Source of the DNA: an uncultured Schlesneria sp.
GTDB lineage: Bacteria; Planctomycetota; Planctomycetia; Planctomycetales; Planctomycetaceae
DNA: 34,340 nucleotides
Assembly: GCA_903858935.1 (NCBI GenBank)
Contig: CAIOKO010000227.1
Location: 1-34,340, forward strand
Direction: 5' to 3'
Of the stretch, positions 9,013 to 16,491 are shown one piece after another. The position numbers and the translations under genes were made by a program. Positions within the stretch are counted from its first letter, which is position 1. Each line of letters starts with the position of its first letter. The notes beneath the pieces are model-generated. The model saw only the letters and a list, made by a program, of their open reading frames with translations, was not told where the DNA came from and did no database searches.

Positions 9013-10011
9013 TTAGAAATCGCCTAATACGGCACCGTCTGCAATGTATGCCAGACTGTTCACAGTCACGAGACTCATATTCTCGCTGATGAAGCGAACG
9101 GAACCGTCGGCCAGCAGGATCTGCAGCCCGCCCGTATGCATACTCGACGGACTCGCCCAACTGATCACCCTTCCAGGCTTCCCGGCACTTGGTGCCTCAC
9201 CGCCCCACGCTTGCCACGAGGCAGGTGCATACCAGTCATTGAGCTTTCCATTGCCCGAGGTACCTCCATTATAGAAGTAGACCATGCCACCACCGACCCA
9301 CTCTGCACAGGACCACGTCTGAGGATCTCCGTTATAAACGGTGAGACAAGTTTCCGCAGCGGCAACCGTGTTGCTTGAGCCATCCGAAATGTCACGAAGG
9401 CCGGCGTTCGAGTCGGAACCGAACAAGGGTCTGGCTCGGATATTTTTGGTGGCATAAGTGTTCGTGTCGACGCCACCGGCGGCGTAGTAATCTCCGGGTT
9501 GCTGGTCGACACTGAGTCCATAACTGGTCAAGTATGATTGGCCTGACTGGTCGCACCCATAGTTAACGTTATCGCTAAGAAAAGGGTTTCCGTTATCGGT
9601 GGGACAAAGGAGTGAGGGCAACTTGGTGCGACTTGCCGCAATATTTGCTGCAGACGGAGGACCGGGGGTCGCGATTGGCGTGTTCGTGTTGTTGTTCCAT
9701 TTTCCCATCGGCAAGCTGAAGTTCAACGTATTGTACAATGGCCCCTGATCAAAGTATGGCAGCAACATACTGATACCGGTTGTGTTTTTGTATCCCGGTT
9801 GACTCCATCCAAACGGAAATCGATTGTAGTTGTCGTGGTAATTGTGAAGCGAAAGGCCAAGTTGCTTCAGGTTGTTCTTACACTGGGTTCTTCGAGCAGC
9901 CTCTCGCGCCTGTTGGACGGCCGGCAAGAGCAAAGCAATTAATACCGCGATGATCGCAATGACCACCAGCAATTCGATCAACGTAAAGGCTCGCCTCTTT
10001 ACAATCGTCAT
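9013..10011 (-). CDS. DUF1559 domain protein with prepilin-type N-terminus
   Basis: The 332-residue product starts with a short basic leader and the type IV pilin/pseudopilin signature RRAFTLIELLVVIAII (about 6-21), then QQAREAARR and KNNLKQLGLSLHNYHD, the classic start of the DUF1559 family. The C-terminal part carries LLADGSVRFISENMS, also typical. The family is greatly expanded in planctomycetes and is thought to be processed by prepilin peptidase and exposed outside the inner membrane; its function is unproven. The start is strongly supported by GGGAGGT (10024-10018) 6 nt before the ATG. It follows the lipoprotein gene by 78 bp on the same strand, a recurrent pair in this phylum, and a stem-loop follows its stop. 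Confidence 0.93.
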   Translation of the reverse strand: MTIVKRRAFTLIELLVVIAIIAVLIALLLPAVQQAREAARRTQCKNNLKQLGLSLHNYHDNYNRFPFGWSQPGYKNTTGISMLLPYFDQGPLYNTLNFSLPMGKWNNNTNTPIATPGPPSAANIAASRTKLPSLLCPTDNGNPFLSDNVNYGCDQSGQSYLTSYGLSVDQQPGDYYAAGGVDTNTYATKNIRARPLFGSDSNAGLRDISDGSSNTVAAAETCLTVYNGDPQTWSCAEWVGGGMVYFYNGGTSGNGKLNDWYAPASWQAWGGEAPSAGKPGRVISWASPSSMHTGGLQILLADGSVRFISENMSLVTVNSLAYIADGAVLGDF

Positions 10012-10089
10012 TACTTTACCTCCCTAACAGTTATAGAAATACGCGTCCGGACAATAAGGACGCACTGAAACACGTTTGGAGATGAGACA

Positions 10090-10557
10090 TCAGTTTGCGG
10101 TAACCTTGAAACTTAAATCTTTTACGCCACCATCTGGAATCATGATTTTGTTATGTTTCCCGGCTTTTGACGGATCGCTCCACTTGGCCGGAATCTTCTC
10201 TTTGACGGTGATCCCCGGTATTGGCCTGCCATCATCGGTCATTTGGGCATTACCTTCGTTCGCATTCAAGGAAAACGTGACGATGTACTCGCCGACCGGC
10301 ACTCCACCACGATTCATGTAGTTCCTCATACGAAACTCACCCGTATCATCCGTAACGGCACTGCCACCATGACTCTTGGCATCTTTGGTGGGTGTAAAGT
10401 GGACCTGGATACCGGCTTCGGGTTTCCCGTTGATCAACACGATCCCTTCTGCGGGAACAAGGGTTTCGACAGGCTTACTTGCTGCCCCCCCGCACCCGGT
10501 GAACGTGACAACGCCGAACACACAAATCGTGGACAGAGCAAAAAATGAACGACGCAC
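10090..10557 (-). CDS. Small lipoprotein with carboxypeptidase-regulatory-like fold
   Basis: The 155-residue product has a lipoprotein signal ending VTFTGCGG, with the lipidated cysteine at residue 22. One transthyretin-like/carboxypeptidase regulatory-like domain follows (GIVLINGKPEAGIQVHF, then TDDTGEFRM and GEYIVTF). The GTG at 10557 is chosen because GAGGAG lies 8 nt upstream; a TTG at 10575 would extend the frame but put the Shine-Dalgarno inside the gene. It is the first gene of a two-gene unit with the DUF1559 gene. Lipoproteins of this type next to DUF1559 genes are common in planctomycetes; a cell-surface or periplasmic partner role is inference. Confidence 0.85.
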   Translation of the reverse strand: MRRSFFALSTICVFGVVTFTGCGGAASKPVETLVPAEGIVLINGKPEAGIQVHFTPTKDAKSHGGSAVTDDTGEFRMRNYMNRGGVPVGEYIVTFSLNANEGNAQMTDDGRPIPGITVKEKIPAKWSDPSKAGKHNKIMIPDGGVKDLSFKVTAN

Positions 10558-10654
10558 GAATCTTGCTCCTCGCAATATTTAGAGGATGTAATTTAAAATT
10601 CGAAACCGCTCTAGGAGACGCATCAGTGATATGAACATTATGCTGCGTAAATCA

Positions 10655-10683
10655 TTAATAATCTTTGAACTTGTACATTTCAA
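10655..10683 (-). promoter_or_regulatory. Possible promoter of the lipoprotein-DUF1559 pair
   Basis: On the minus strand TTGAAA (10683-10678) is followed after 17 bp by TATTAA (10660-10655), about 100 bp before the GTG start, in an AT-rich patch. Each box matches consensus at only four positions, so this is a weak call. Confidence 0.3.
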
Positions 10684-10827
10684 GGAAAAAGCTCAGGAAT
10701 TCGAAACTGAATTCGCGAATCCGAAATTGACACGCTACAGATTTCCGTGCCGATTGTCTCCGCCTGACGACCCGTCGCTCCCGACACCCAGAACCAGGCA
10801 AATACAAAACAGCGTATTTTCAACACC

Positions 10828-10920
10828 GAAATTCGAAAAAAGAATTTGATCCGACGGCGAGGCAGCGCTTGAATTGTTTCTGACACATGCTCATCACGCG
10901 GTGCACTGATGGTGACTTTG
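10828..10920 (+). repeat. MITE-like element, decayed partial copy D
   Basis: GAAATTCGAAAAAAG, then GGCAGCGCTTGAATTG, then TGCTCATCACGCGG and a right end ATGGTGACTTTG align with the right half of copies A and C. The left half is not clearly recognisable. A further fragment, GTGATGAGCATGCATCGG (about 10935-10952), matches the left arm of copy B at 17 of 18 positions, suggesting nested or rearranged copies. Confidence 0.6.
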
Positions 10921-10927
10921 ATCGAGA

Positions 10928-10971
10928 CGCTCTGTGTGATGAGCATGCATCGGTCGTGGGGACACAGAGCG
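10928..10971. other. Perfect 10-bp inverted repeat (stem-loop)
   Basis: CGCTCTGTGT (10928-10937) and ACACAGAGCG (10962-10971) are exact inverses around a 24-nt loop, followed by GTTTACCC. It lies just after repeat copy D, and its loop contains the fragment of the element's left arm. A terminator or a transposition scar are both possible. Confidence 0.5.
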
Positions 10972-11093
10972 TTTACCCTTCAATTTCGCAGGGGCCGCTA
11001 CGAAACTAAAGAGGGCCTTCGCGATTCCTCAGTTAAGATTTGTGCTGATAACGATTTGACTCTTTGCTCGCCGCAAATCTTGTTTCTGCGGGA

Positions 11094-11191
11094 GGGCGAG
11101 GCTTCCGCACGGGCCGCGAAATAGGTACGCGCATCTACTCAGTGGCGTGACGGGAGCCGCGGGCTCCCACTCGGTTGCGGGCACCGCCCGC
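11094..11191. repeat. GC-rich intergenic repeat block with two hairpins
   Basis: GGGCGAGGCTTCCGC (11094-11108) occurs again, inverted, at 14294-14308. Downstream GGGAGCC/GGCTCCC (11152-11168, 3-nt loop) and GCGGGC/GCCCGC (11177-11191, 3-nt loop) form two perfect hairpins in tandem. Nothing here codes. The pattern resembles dispersed intergenic palindromes; it lies 113 bp before the Ig-like gene. Confidence 0.55.
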
Positions 11192-11303
11192 GCTGTGATA
11201 TTCACGGCGTCCCAACCCCGGCGTACATTATGCGTGGAGGATGGAAGCTCAGGCTGCAAAAACTGAACTGGGTTCGAAATGTGACAATCGATTGGAGGAA
11301 ATC

Positions 11304-12134
11304 ATGAATTATCGTCCGCAACGACATTCATTCGGTTGGTTAAATGGAATCGCCATCGTTGCAGCTGCCATCCTGCTTTTGCCGATATCCCCGGGTTCGA
11401 TCATCAGACTGCCTGTTTAAGTCGCTGCGGAAGAATCGGGGAGGAAACCCGAATCGATTTTGCAGAAGACCGAATATCCTGCGATCGTCAAAACCGTCCC
11501 TGAAATCGGTGCGACCGACGTCAGTGACGATCTGAAAGAAATCAAGGTGACGTTTGACAGGAAGATGCAAACGGGGATGAGCTGGACCGGTGGGCCGCCC
11601 GAATTTCCACCGATGGATGACTCACGTAAAGCTCAATGGGTCGATGACCAGACCTGTATCTTGCCTGTAAAACTGGCTAAGGGGTCTTTTTACCGGCTCG
11701 GTTTGAATTCCAAAAGTTATCGAAACTTCAAAAGCGCCGACGGAATTCCTTTACCGCCGATGGCACTCTATTTCGTCACCGTTGGAGCGTCAAAGGAATT
11801 GACTGACAAGGTGCGCGTGCCGAAAGCGGTCAAATTCGAGCCTGCAAACGGAGCCGACTCGGTCGACTCGGCGACAACCGAAATCAGCATCACATTCGAC
11901 ATCCCGATGGGAGCTGGAATGTCCTGGGTCGGCAGCGGTGCGGAATTTCCAACGTTGGTCAAAGGAAAAAAGGGAACGTGGTCAACCGACAAATTGACAT
12001 GCACCTTACCCGTAACATTGGAACCCATTCACAACTACACCATCGGTGTAAACAGCCTGGACCACAACAATTTCCAGAGTGAAAGCGGCGTACAAGTCGC
12101 GCCCGTGGTCTATAACTTTAAAACGGGGAAGTAA
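11304..12134 (+). pseudogene. Exported two-domain Ig-like (SbsA/Big_5 type) protein with an in-frame stop after the signal peptide
   Basis: The best start is the ATG at 11304, preceded by GGAGGA (11294-11299). It gives a signal-peptide-like N-terminus (basic start, hydrophobic core about residues 16-29) and then meets TAA at 11418-11420. The same frame continues without further stops as VAAEESGRKPE into the mature protein, ending at 12134. The mature part has two similar Ig-like repeats, each with an ATDVS/ADSVD start, a FDxxM motif, a GMSW motif and a Y-x-x-G-x-NS motif near the end. A TTG at 11460 would give a 224-residue product without an export signal, which is unlikely for such a protein. 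One nonsense mutation (for example CAA to TAA), a sequencing error or stop readthrough would each explain it. Confidence 0.75.
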
Positions 12135-12313
12135 TCGTTATTCACCAATGCAAATGCGAGAAGGGCGCGTCGAGGATCGCCCGACGTACACGTTCTGGCA
12201 GTGCGATTTAGATTGAATGCGCTTCCCTCGAGATCAAACAAAAAGAAATGGTGTTAGCGCAAAGGCGTGAAGCCTGCTCGACAACACCACCCGCGTCAAT
12301 GTTTTGCCGTTCT

Positions 12314-12784
12314 TTAGCGGCTTCTGCGAATCGGTCGGTTCGCTTCGTAAGCCAGGTAAACGATTAACGCCGTAACGCCGGAAAAATAAACAATATTCAT
12401 CCAGAAGAAGAATGAAACACAACCTGGTCGAGCTTGATCTTTCAATCGACTTGTCGGGTATTCACCCGGAATGTACTCAATCAAAGCGGTCGCACCGGGG
12501 AGATTTTGATGTCGTGGAATTGTCACCGTATTCATTCGAGCAATTCCCGAGACCGGATCATGAAAGTGATACCGGACAAGCTTTGAGCACTTGGGTCCTG
12601 CACCAATCACTTCTGTTCTGGCTTGAAGTTCGATTCCGTGTTTACGAAATCGGGTTTCTGTGTAGCACAGGCCCGCCATAACGAGATAAAGCAGCACAAG
12701 TCGGCAGACGACCTTTGACCACGAGTGGCGACCGAAGTAATTTGAACTGCAGTCGCAAAGAGTATCTGCCCATCCGCCCAACAT
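12314..12784 (-). CDS. DUF3592-like membrane protein
   Basis: The 156-residue product has two membrane segments (about 25-42 and 122-146) around a soluble part. That part has a small beta-rich look (ARTEVIGAGPKCSKLVRYHF, then TVTIPRHQNLPGATALIEYI), where DUF3592 proteins carry the conversion-of-units style beta-domain. The starting ATG at 12784 gives a rather cysteine-rich N-terminus and no clear Shine-Dalgarno. It stands alone between the Ig-like gene (convergent) and the PEP-CTERM terminator. The family call rests on overall pattern, not on a strong motif, and the function is unknown. Confidence 0.6.
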   Translation of the reverse strand: MLGGWADTLCDCSSNYFGRHSWSKVVCRLVLLYLVMAGLCYTETRFRKHGIELQARTEVIGAGPKCSKLVRYHFHDPVSGIARMNTVTIPRHQNLPGATALIEYIPGEYPTSRLKDQARPGCVSFFFWMNIVYFSGVTALIVYLAYEANRPIRRSR

Positions 12785-12942
12785 GCCGAATTCTCATTCA
12801 CGAAGGCGTCACACCTAATTCCGATTTCAAACGCAATCTAGGCTGCATCGGATCACGGAAAAGATGATGTGGCACTGAAATTGGCCTGGCCCCGATATTT
12901 GTCTGTCATTGTCGATTCGTCATTTTTAGAAAACGACGCTGC

Positions 12943-12994
12943 GAAAAAAAGAAAGCTGTCAGGAACCGAAATTCATTCGGCTCCTGACAGCTTT
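12943..12994 (-). terminator. Strong Rho-independent terminator of the PEP-CTERM gene
   Basis: AAAGCTGTCAGGA (12952-12964) pairs with TCCTGACAGCTTT (12982-12994), and an inner CCGAA/TTCGG stem continues it. On the minus strand the stem is followed by C and then seven T residues (complement of 12943-12949). It starts 28 bp past the PEP-CTERM stop. Confidence 0.9.
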
Positions 12995-13021
12995 GAGATC
13001 ATCGAAAAAAACCAGCGAAGA

Positions 13022-13669
13022 TTAAGCCTTGCGTCGGAATCGACGGCCGACGCCGAGGAGAGCCAGCGAACAGAGCGACAAGGCCAACGTGCTCGGTTCG
13101 GGGACTACAGTGCCGTTTACGCTGAAACCCAAAGGGGAAGCCGAGGGGGTAAAACTCGAGAGGTACGGGTTCGTAACATTTGTATTAGGACTGTTTGAGA
13201 ATGAGGCACCCGCAAAGGTCCCAGCCCCGTTCGTCGTGCCTCCACCCACCGACCAGCGAACATTCACGTCGCCGGTCGTATCGGTGTTAAAAAGTACTAT
13301 CGCGTAAGCATGACCGCCATCGAGTGACAGTCCGCTGAACAGACTGACCGGCGTGAAGTCGGCTGCGCTGGCAAAGTTGCCAACAGTCACCCCCGCATTG
13401 GTGGCGATTACGTTCGTCGGAACATCTTCGAGCAAATAAGCGTCAACGGTTTCGGCACTCCCGTCAACACTCCCGATCAAGGCCGTAATGGACGCATTGA
13501 TGGCGTTCGTGGTTTGGCTCCAGGTCACCGCTTCGACTTGGCTGTTCGCGCCGCCAATCCGGAACGAAGTGCTCGTTGCAGGGCCGTTGTCGACGATGAG
13601 ATCCGCAGAAGAAATTGTGGCCAACGCATGAATCAAAGCGATTGCCAAAACTGAAGTGAAACGACGCAT
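13022..13669 (-). CDS. PEP-CTERM sorting domain protein
   Basis: The 215-residue product starts with a cleavable signal (MRRFTSVLAIALIHALATISSA). The middle is rich in Thr, Asn, Ser and Gly with a beta-sandwich look, and the tail is a standard PEP-CTERM signal: VPEPST at about 188-193, a hydrophobic helix, then RRFRRKA. PEP-CTERM proteins are exported, anchored and processed by exosortase; many act in exopolysaccharide or biofilm matrix. No exosortase gene is in the window. The ORF begins with ATG at 13669 with an AGGAG (13678-13682 on the opposite strand) upstream, and a strong terminator follows. The specific role of this protein is unknown. Confidence 0.9.
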   Translation of the reverse strand: MRRFTSVLAIALIHALATISSADLIVDNGPATSTSFRIGGANSQVEAVTWSQTTNAINASITALIGSVDGSAETVDAYLLEDVPTNVIATNAGVTVGNFASAADFTPVSLFSGLSLDGGHAYAIVLFNTDTTGDVNVRWSVGGGTTNGAGTFAGASFSNSPNTNVTNPYLSSFTPSASPLGFSVNGTVVPEPSTLALSLCSLALLGVGRRFRRKA

Positions 13670-13990
13670 TAAATAAGGCTCCTTTGGTAAACGACATATC
13701 CCAAATGCAGTGCTGATCGAAGCCCACAGAATTGGATTGCATCCCCGATCGACGCGGTAGTTTTAACAAACCGTCAACAGAAGCGTCAAGGAACCGCCTG
13801 TTTCATGTCGTGAACGTTTCGCGAGTTTTTGCGGCCCTGATGCAACAACCGCTTAGTGGTAATACCGCCGTACAGACGGTTATCAGCGACAATCTCTTCC
13901 GTACAACATTCGACATAACGCAGGGTGGCACGGTCTTGGACTTCCTCGTTTGAGGAAATTGACTTTTGAGTCAAGTTTCAGAATTTCCTT

Positions 13991-14161
13991 CAAAGTAGCC
14001 ATCATCGCTCCGCGTGATGAGCATGCGTCGGAAACGATTGAAACGTTGCCTGCGCGTTGGGACAAAGACTTAGTTTGATTTCCTGATTTAAAAATCTGCG
14101 GATAGTACTATGACGGGTTTTCGAACAATGCTCATCATGCGGAGCGATGATGGCTACGTTG
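13991..14161 (-). repeat. MITE-like element, copy B (inverted orientation)
   Basis: The cleanest copy, 171 bp. Its ends CAAAGTAGCCATCATCGC and, inverted, CAACGTAGCCATCATCGC run on in parallel through GATGAGCAT to TCGGAAAC/TCGAAAAC, giving terminal inverted repeats of about 45 bp with few mismatches. The interior aligns with copies A and C only after reverse-complementing. Within each arm GCCATCATCGC and GCGTGATGAGC can pair (with G-U pairs) around TCC as a small hairpin. Confidence 0.8.
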
Positions 14162-14162
14162 T

Positions 14163-14189
14163 TCAGAGGCGAAGCCTCTCTGATTTTTC
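14163..14189 (+). terminator. Small hairpin with T-run next to element B
   Basis: AGAGGC and GCCTCT (14165-14179) pair around GAA, extended by TCA/TGA across a one-base bulge, and five T residues follow. It has the form of a weak plus-strand terminator, but no plus-strand gene precedes it. Confidence 0.3.
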
Positions 14190-14293
14190 TGATTAGCGAA
14201 ATTTAGTGCTGATTAGTGTTCTAATCTTACTTTTCTTCGCCTTCTGTTATCGGCACTCCATTTGATCCATGCATGTACGTGCAACACGGCTCG

Positions 14294-14308
14294 GCGGAAG
14301 CCTCGCCC
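14294..14308 (-). repeat. Inverted copy of the 15-bp block at 11094-11108
   Basis: The complement reads GGGCGAGGCTTCCGC, identical to 11094-11108. It is flanked here by GGCTCGGC and a run of C, and lies in non-coding sequence, so it is probably part of a short dispersed intergenic repeat. Confidence 0.5.
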
Positions 14309-14390
14309 CCCCCAATCAACGCGCGAACGATCACCCTATTCTGAACCCATCGTGCGACGCGCATTAACCGGCTGTGCCGGGCTGGACCGG

Positions 14391-14687
14391 TTAGACTCGT
14401 GCCATTTCGCACTGTCCGCTGCGTCCCTGATCGTCGACCCAGTAGCCTTGCCAGGGGTAGAACATGTAGGTTTGCTGGTAATAGCGGATCATGAAAGATG
14501 AGCCGACGACGCAGATGAATGTTCCGACCATGTTGCTTGTCTGATCAATAACACTACCAATCTGGACAGGTGAGTTGCCGCTATAGCCATTGAAGTTCTG
14601 ACAACCAATCTGGAATGGTGGGCGTATGCCGTCGGAAATCTGGTAGTATGCCATGCTAATGTCACTTTCAATGAGATATTGTTTCAA
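14391..14687 (-). CDS. Unrecognised ORF, possibly a 3' gene remnant
   Basis: The frame is open for about 110 codons and ends at 14391. Its product is rich in Tyr, Gln, Asn and Gly with a short hydrophobic stretch (NMVGTFICVVGSSFM) and four cysteines. The first possible start is TTG at 14687, with no Shine-Dalgarno seen, and the frame stays open 11 codons upstream of it. A truncated gene is therefore as likely as a small intact one. I recognise no family. It sits among repeat sequence with no partner gene nearby. Confidence 0.3.
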   Translation of the reverse strand: MKQYLIESDISMAYYQISDGIRPPFQIGCQNFNGYSGNSPVQIGSVIDQTSNMVGTFICVVGSSFMIRYYQQTYMFYPWQGYWVDDQGRSGQCEMARV

Positions 14688-15271
14688 AGCGTGCGCGTCG
14701 AGGTCTGACGAGTTTTGTGATCAAGTGAGACAAACTTAATCCTGATCGACGAAGATTCGTCGTGTTCGGCATGAATATATCACTGGAGACAAATGCCAGA
14801 CAACGGAACACGCCAAAACTGTCGTTAACAATTACAAACGCGATCTCAAGGCCATGACCGAGTGATGAAGGTTCAGCGTGGCCTCGCTCAGCTGCCGGGA
14901 CACGGCAGTCCATTCAAATTCGTTTTGACCACGAAGCTTTCGACTTGTACGGCGCGAGCACTTCCCGCAACCCAATGCGAAGTCCAAGCAGGTACACACC
15001 TCGACCGAACAGATTGAAGAGTTTCCTAAACGAAGATAAGAAGGATTGGAACACTCATCTGTACTCAACTTCGCTAATCAGAAAAGACAAAAGCACTTTT
15101 AGTTCCTGCTGATCATCATTCGTGAAATGCGATTAAATCCCGTGAAAGTGGATTGTTTTGACAAAGAACAAACCCCATGCAACGATACAAAGGATCTTCG
15201 AAATTCATGACGACCGTTTCAAACGGTCACAATTCATGGGTTTCTGTGTTCTCAAGACTTCGTGGAAACTC
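14688..15271. other. Gene-free stretch before the sugar-isomerase gene
   Basis: Short frames exist on both strands (for example a cysteine-rich minus frame at 14832-15068), but none shows a ribosome-binding site or a family resemblance. The upstream in-frame codons of the next gene (from 15158) lack the look of coding sequence. No clear promoter is seen. Confidence 0.5.
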
Positions 15272-16222
15272 ATGAAACCACCACTCACACGACGTGCATT
15301 CTGCCACTCAGTCGCCTGTGGCGTTGCAGTGACTGCGATCAGCAACGGGTTCGCACAAGCTCCAAAAAATCCACCACAGGGATTAACATTGGCCATCGGC
15401 AATTACGGCATGCAGTCGTACAAGACCGAAGAGGCGATCCGGTTGATTGCTGGCCTGAAGTTTGACGCCCTTGAATTGACCGTCATGCCGGAATGGGATT
15501 CGTCGCCGGAAAAACTGAAGGGGGAACGACGCGGCACAGTGCATCGCTTTCTGGCGGATACCGGACTGACTTTAACGTCACTCATGGAAAATCTGCCTCC
15601 CTCAGCGAACGACGCCGAACATCAGAAATCGCTCGAACGACTGAAACTGGCAGCAGGGTTGGGACATGATCTTGCACCTGACTCGCCCCCGCTGATCCAG
15701 ACCGTTCTTGGCGGAGGTGATTGGAGCGAAAAGAAAGAGCTTTATCGTGACCGGCTGGGTGATTGGCGGAGGATTGCCGAATCGACAAAAACAATCATTG
15801 CGATCAAACCTCATCGCAGCGGTGCGATGTCGAATCCGGAACAGGCGACGTGGTTGCTGGAGCAACTGGGGTCGTCTCCCTGGCTGGGAATGATTTATGA
15901 CTACAGCCACTATGCGATGCGAGATCTCTCGGTCACCGAGACGGTCAAAACAGCCTTTCCGACAACGGTTCAGATTGTGGCGAAAGACGTAGCGAAAAAC
16001 GGGGAGCAGTTCGAGTTTGCTTTGCCTGGAGAGGCGAACACGTTTGACCACGCGGAAATCCTGACCGCCTTTTACACGGCTGGATTCCGTCGCAATGTCT
16101 GCTGCGAAGTCAGCTCCCAGGTCTTTCGACGACCTGGCTATGATGCTGCTGCGGCAGCCAAGGTCTGTTACGACTTTATGAGCCGGGCCTTCGAGAAAGC
16201 GGGCATTCCGCGTCGGAAATAG
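15272..16222 (+). CDS. Tat-exported sugar phosphate isomerase/epimerase-like protein (AP endonuclease 2 fold)
   Basis: From the ATG at 15272 the product is 316 residues. It starts with a twin-arginine-type leader (LTRRAFCHSV, hydrophobic core, then GFAQA) and continues as a xylose-isomerase-like TIM barrel: LAIGNYGMQSYKTEEAI, FDALELTVMPEWD, TIIAIKPHRSG and LGMIYDYSHYAM, the last holding Asp and His of the usual metal site. Planctomycetes carry many such exported barrels, probably acting on sugars or cyclitols; the substrate is unknown. A GTG/TTG-type upstream start (15158) would add 38 residues before the Tat motif and is less likely. A 23-codon fragment downstream (16400-16471) repeats the C-terminus of this gene. 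Confidence 0.82.
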   Translation: MKPPLTRRAFCHSVACGVAVTAISNGFAQAPKNPPQGLTLAIGNYGMQSYKTEEAIRLIAGLKFDALELTVMPEWDSSPEKLKGERRGTVHRFLADTGLTLTSLMENLPPSANDAEHQKSLERLKLAAGLGHDLAPDSPPLIQTVLGGGDWSEKKELYRDRLGDWRRIAESTKTIIAIKPHRSGAMSNPEQATWLLEQLGSSPWLGMIYDYSHYAMRDLSVTETVKTAFPTTVQIVAKDVAKNGEQFEFALPGEANTFDHAEILTAFYTAGFRRNVCCEVSSQVFRRPGYDAAAAAKVCYDFMSRAFEKAGIPRRK

Positions 16223-16310
16223 CCGAGGTGCGCGGGGCTTCGCGAACCAGAGAATTACAAACGGCTCGCCTCGAACGACTGAGCGCTGGCTGTTCTGGGG
16301 TCGGGCGTTG

Positions 16311-16379
16311 CAATTTCAAAATTGGGCGGGTGAACAACACAACCGCAGTCACTCGATCGACTTGCCAATTTTGAAATTG
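16311..16379. repeat. 15-bp perfect inverted repeat
   Basis: CAATTTCAAAATTGG (16311-16325) and CCAATTTTGAAATTG (16365-16379) are exact inverses separated by 39 bp, and each arm is itself nearly palindromic. It lies between the sugar-isomerase gene and the remnant of its paralogue. Possible roles are a paired operator-like site, a terminator, or inverted-repeat ends of something small; none can be chosen here. Confidence 0.5.
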
Positions 16380-16399
16380 GAACACAGGCCCATCTCTTC

Positions 16400-16471
16400 A
16401 TGAGCGTTGTTTTTGAAAAAGCGGGAATTCCTCGACGTCGACAGAGACAACGCTCACTGCATCTGGAGTAA
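16400..16471 (+). pseudogene. C-terminal remnant of a second sugar-isomerase paralogue
   Basis: This frame reads MSVVFEKAGIPRRRQRQRSL and three more residues to a TAA at 16469. It closely matches the last residues of the complete gene just upstream (MSRAFEKAGIPRRK), at both protein and DNA level, with a slightly longer basic tail. The rest of the second copy is absent, so a tandem duplicate was probably deleted down to its tail. Confidence 0.6.
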
Positions 16472-16491
16472 TAGGTTTTGTCGATAACAAT

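Noticed and set aside
12412-12681. 89-codon plus-strand ORF
   Set aside because: Antisense to the two-helix DUF3592-like gene, which has the better membrane-protein pattern.
15602-16051. 149-codon minus-strand ORF
   Set aside because: Antisense shadow of the sugar-isomerase gene.
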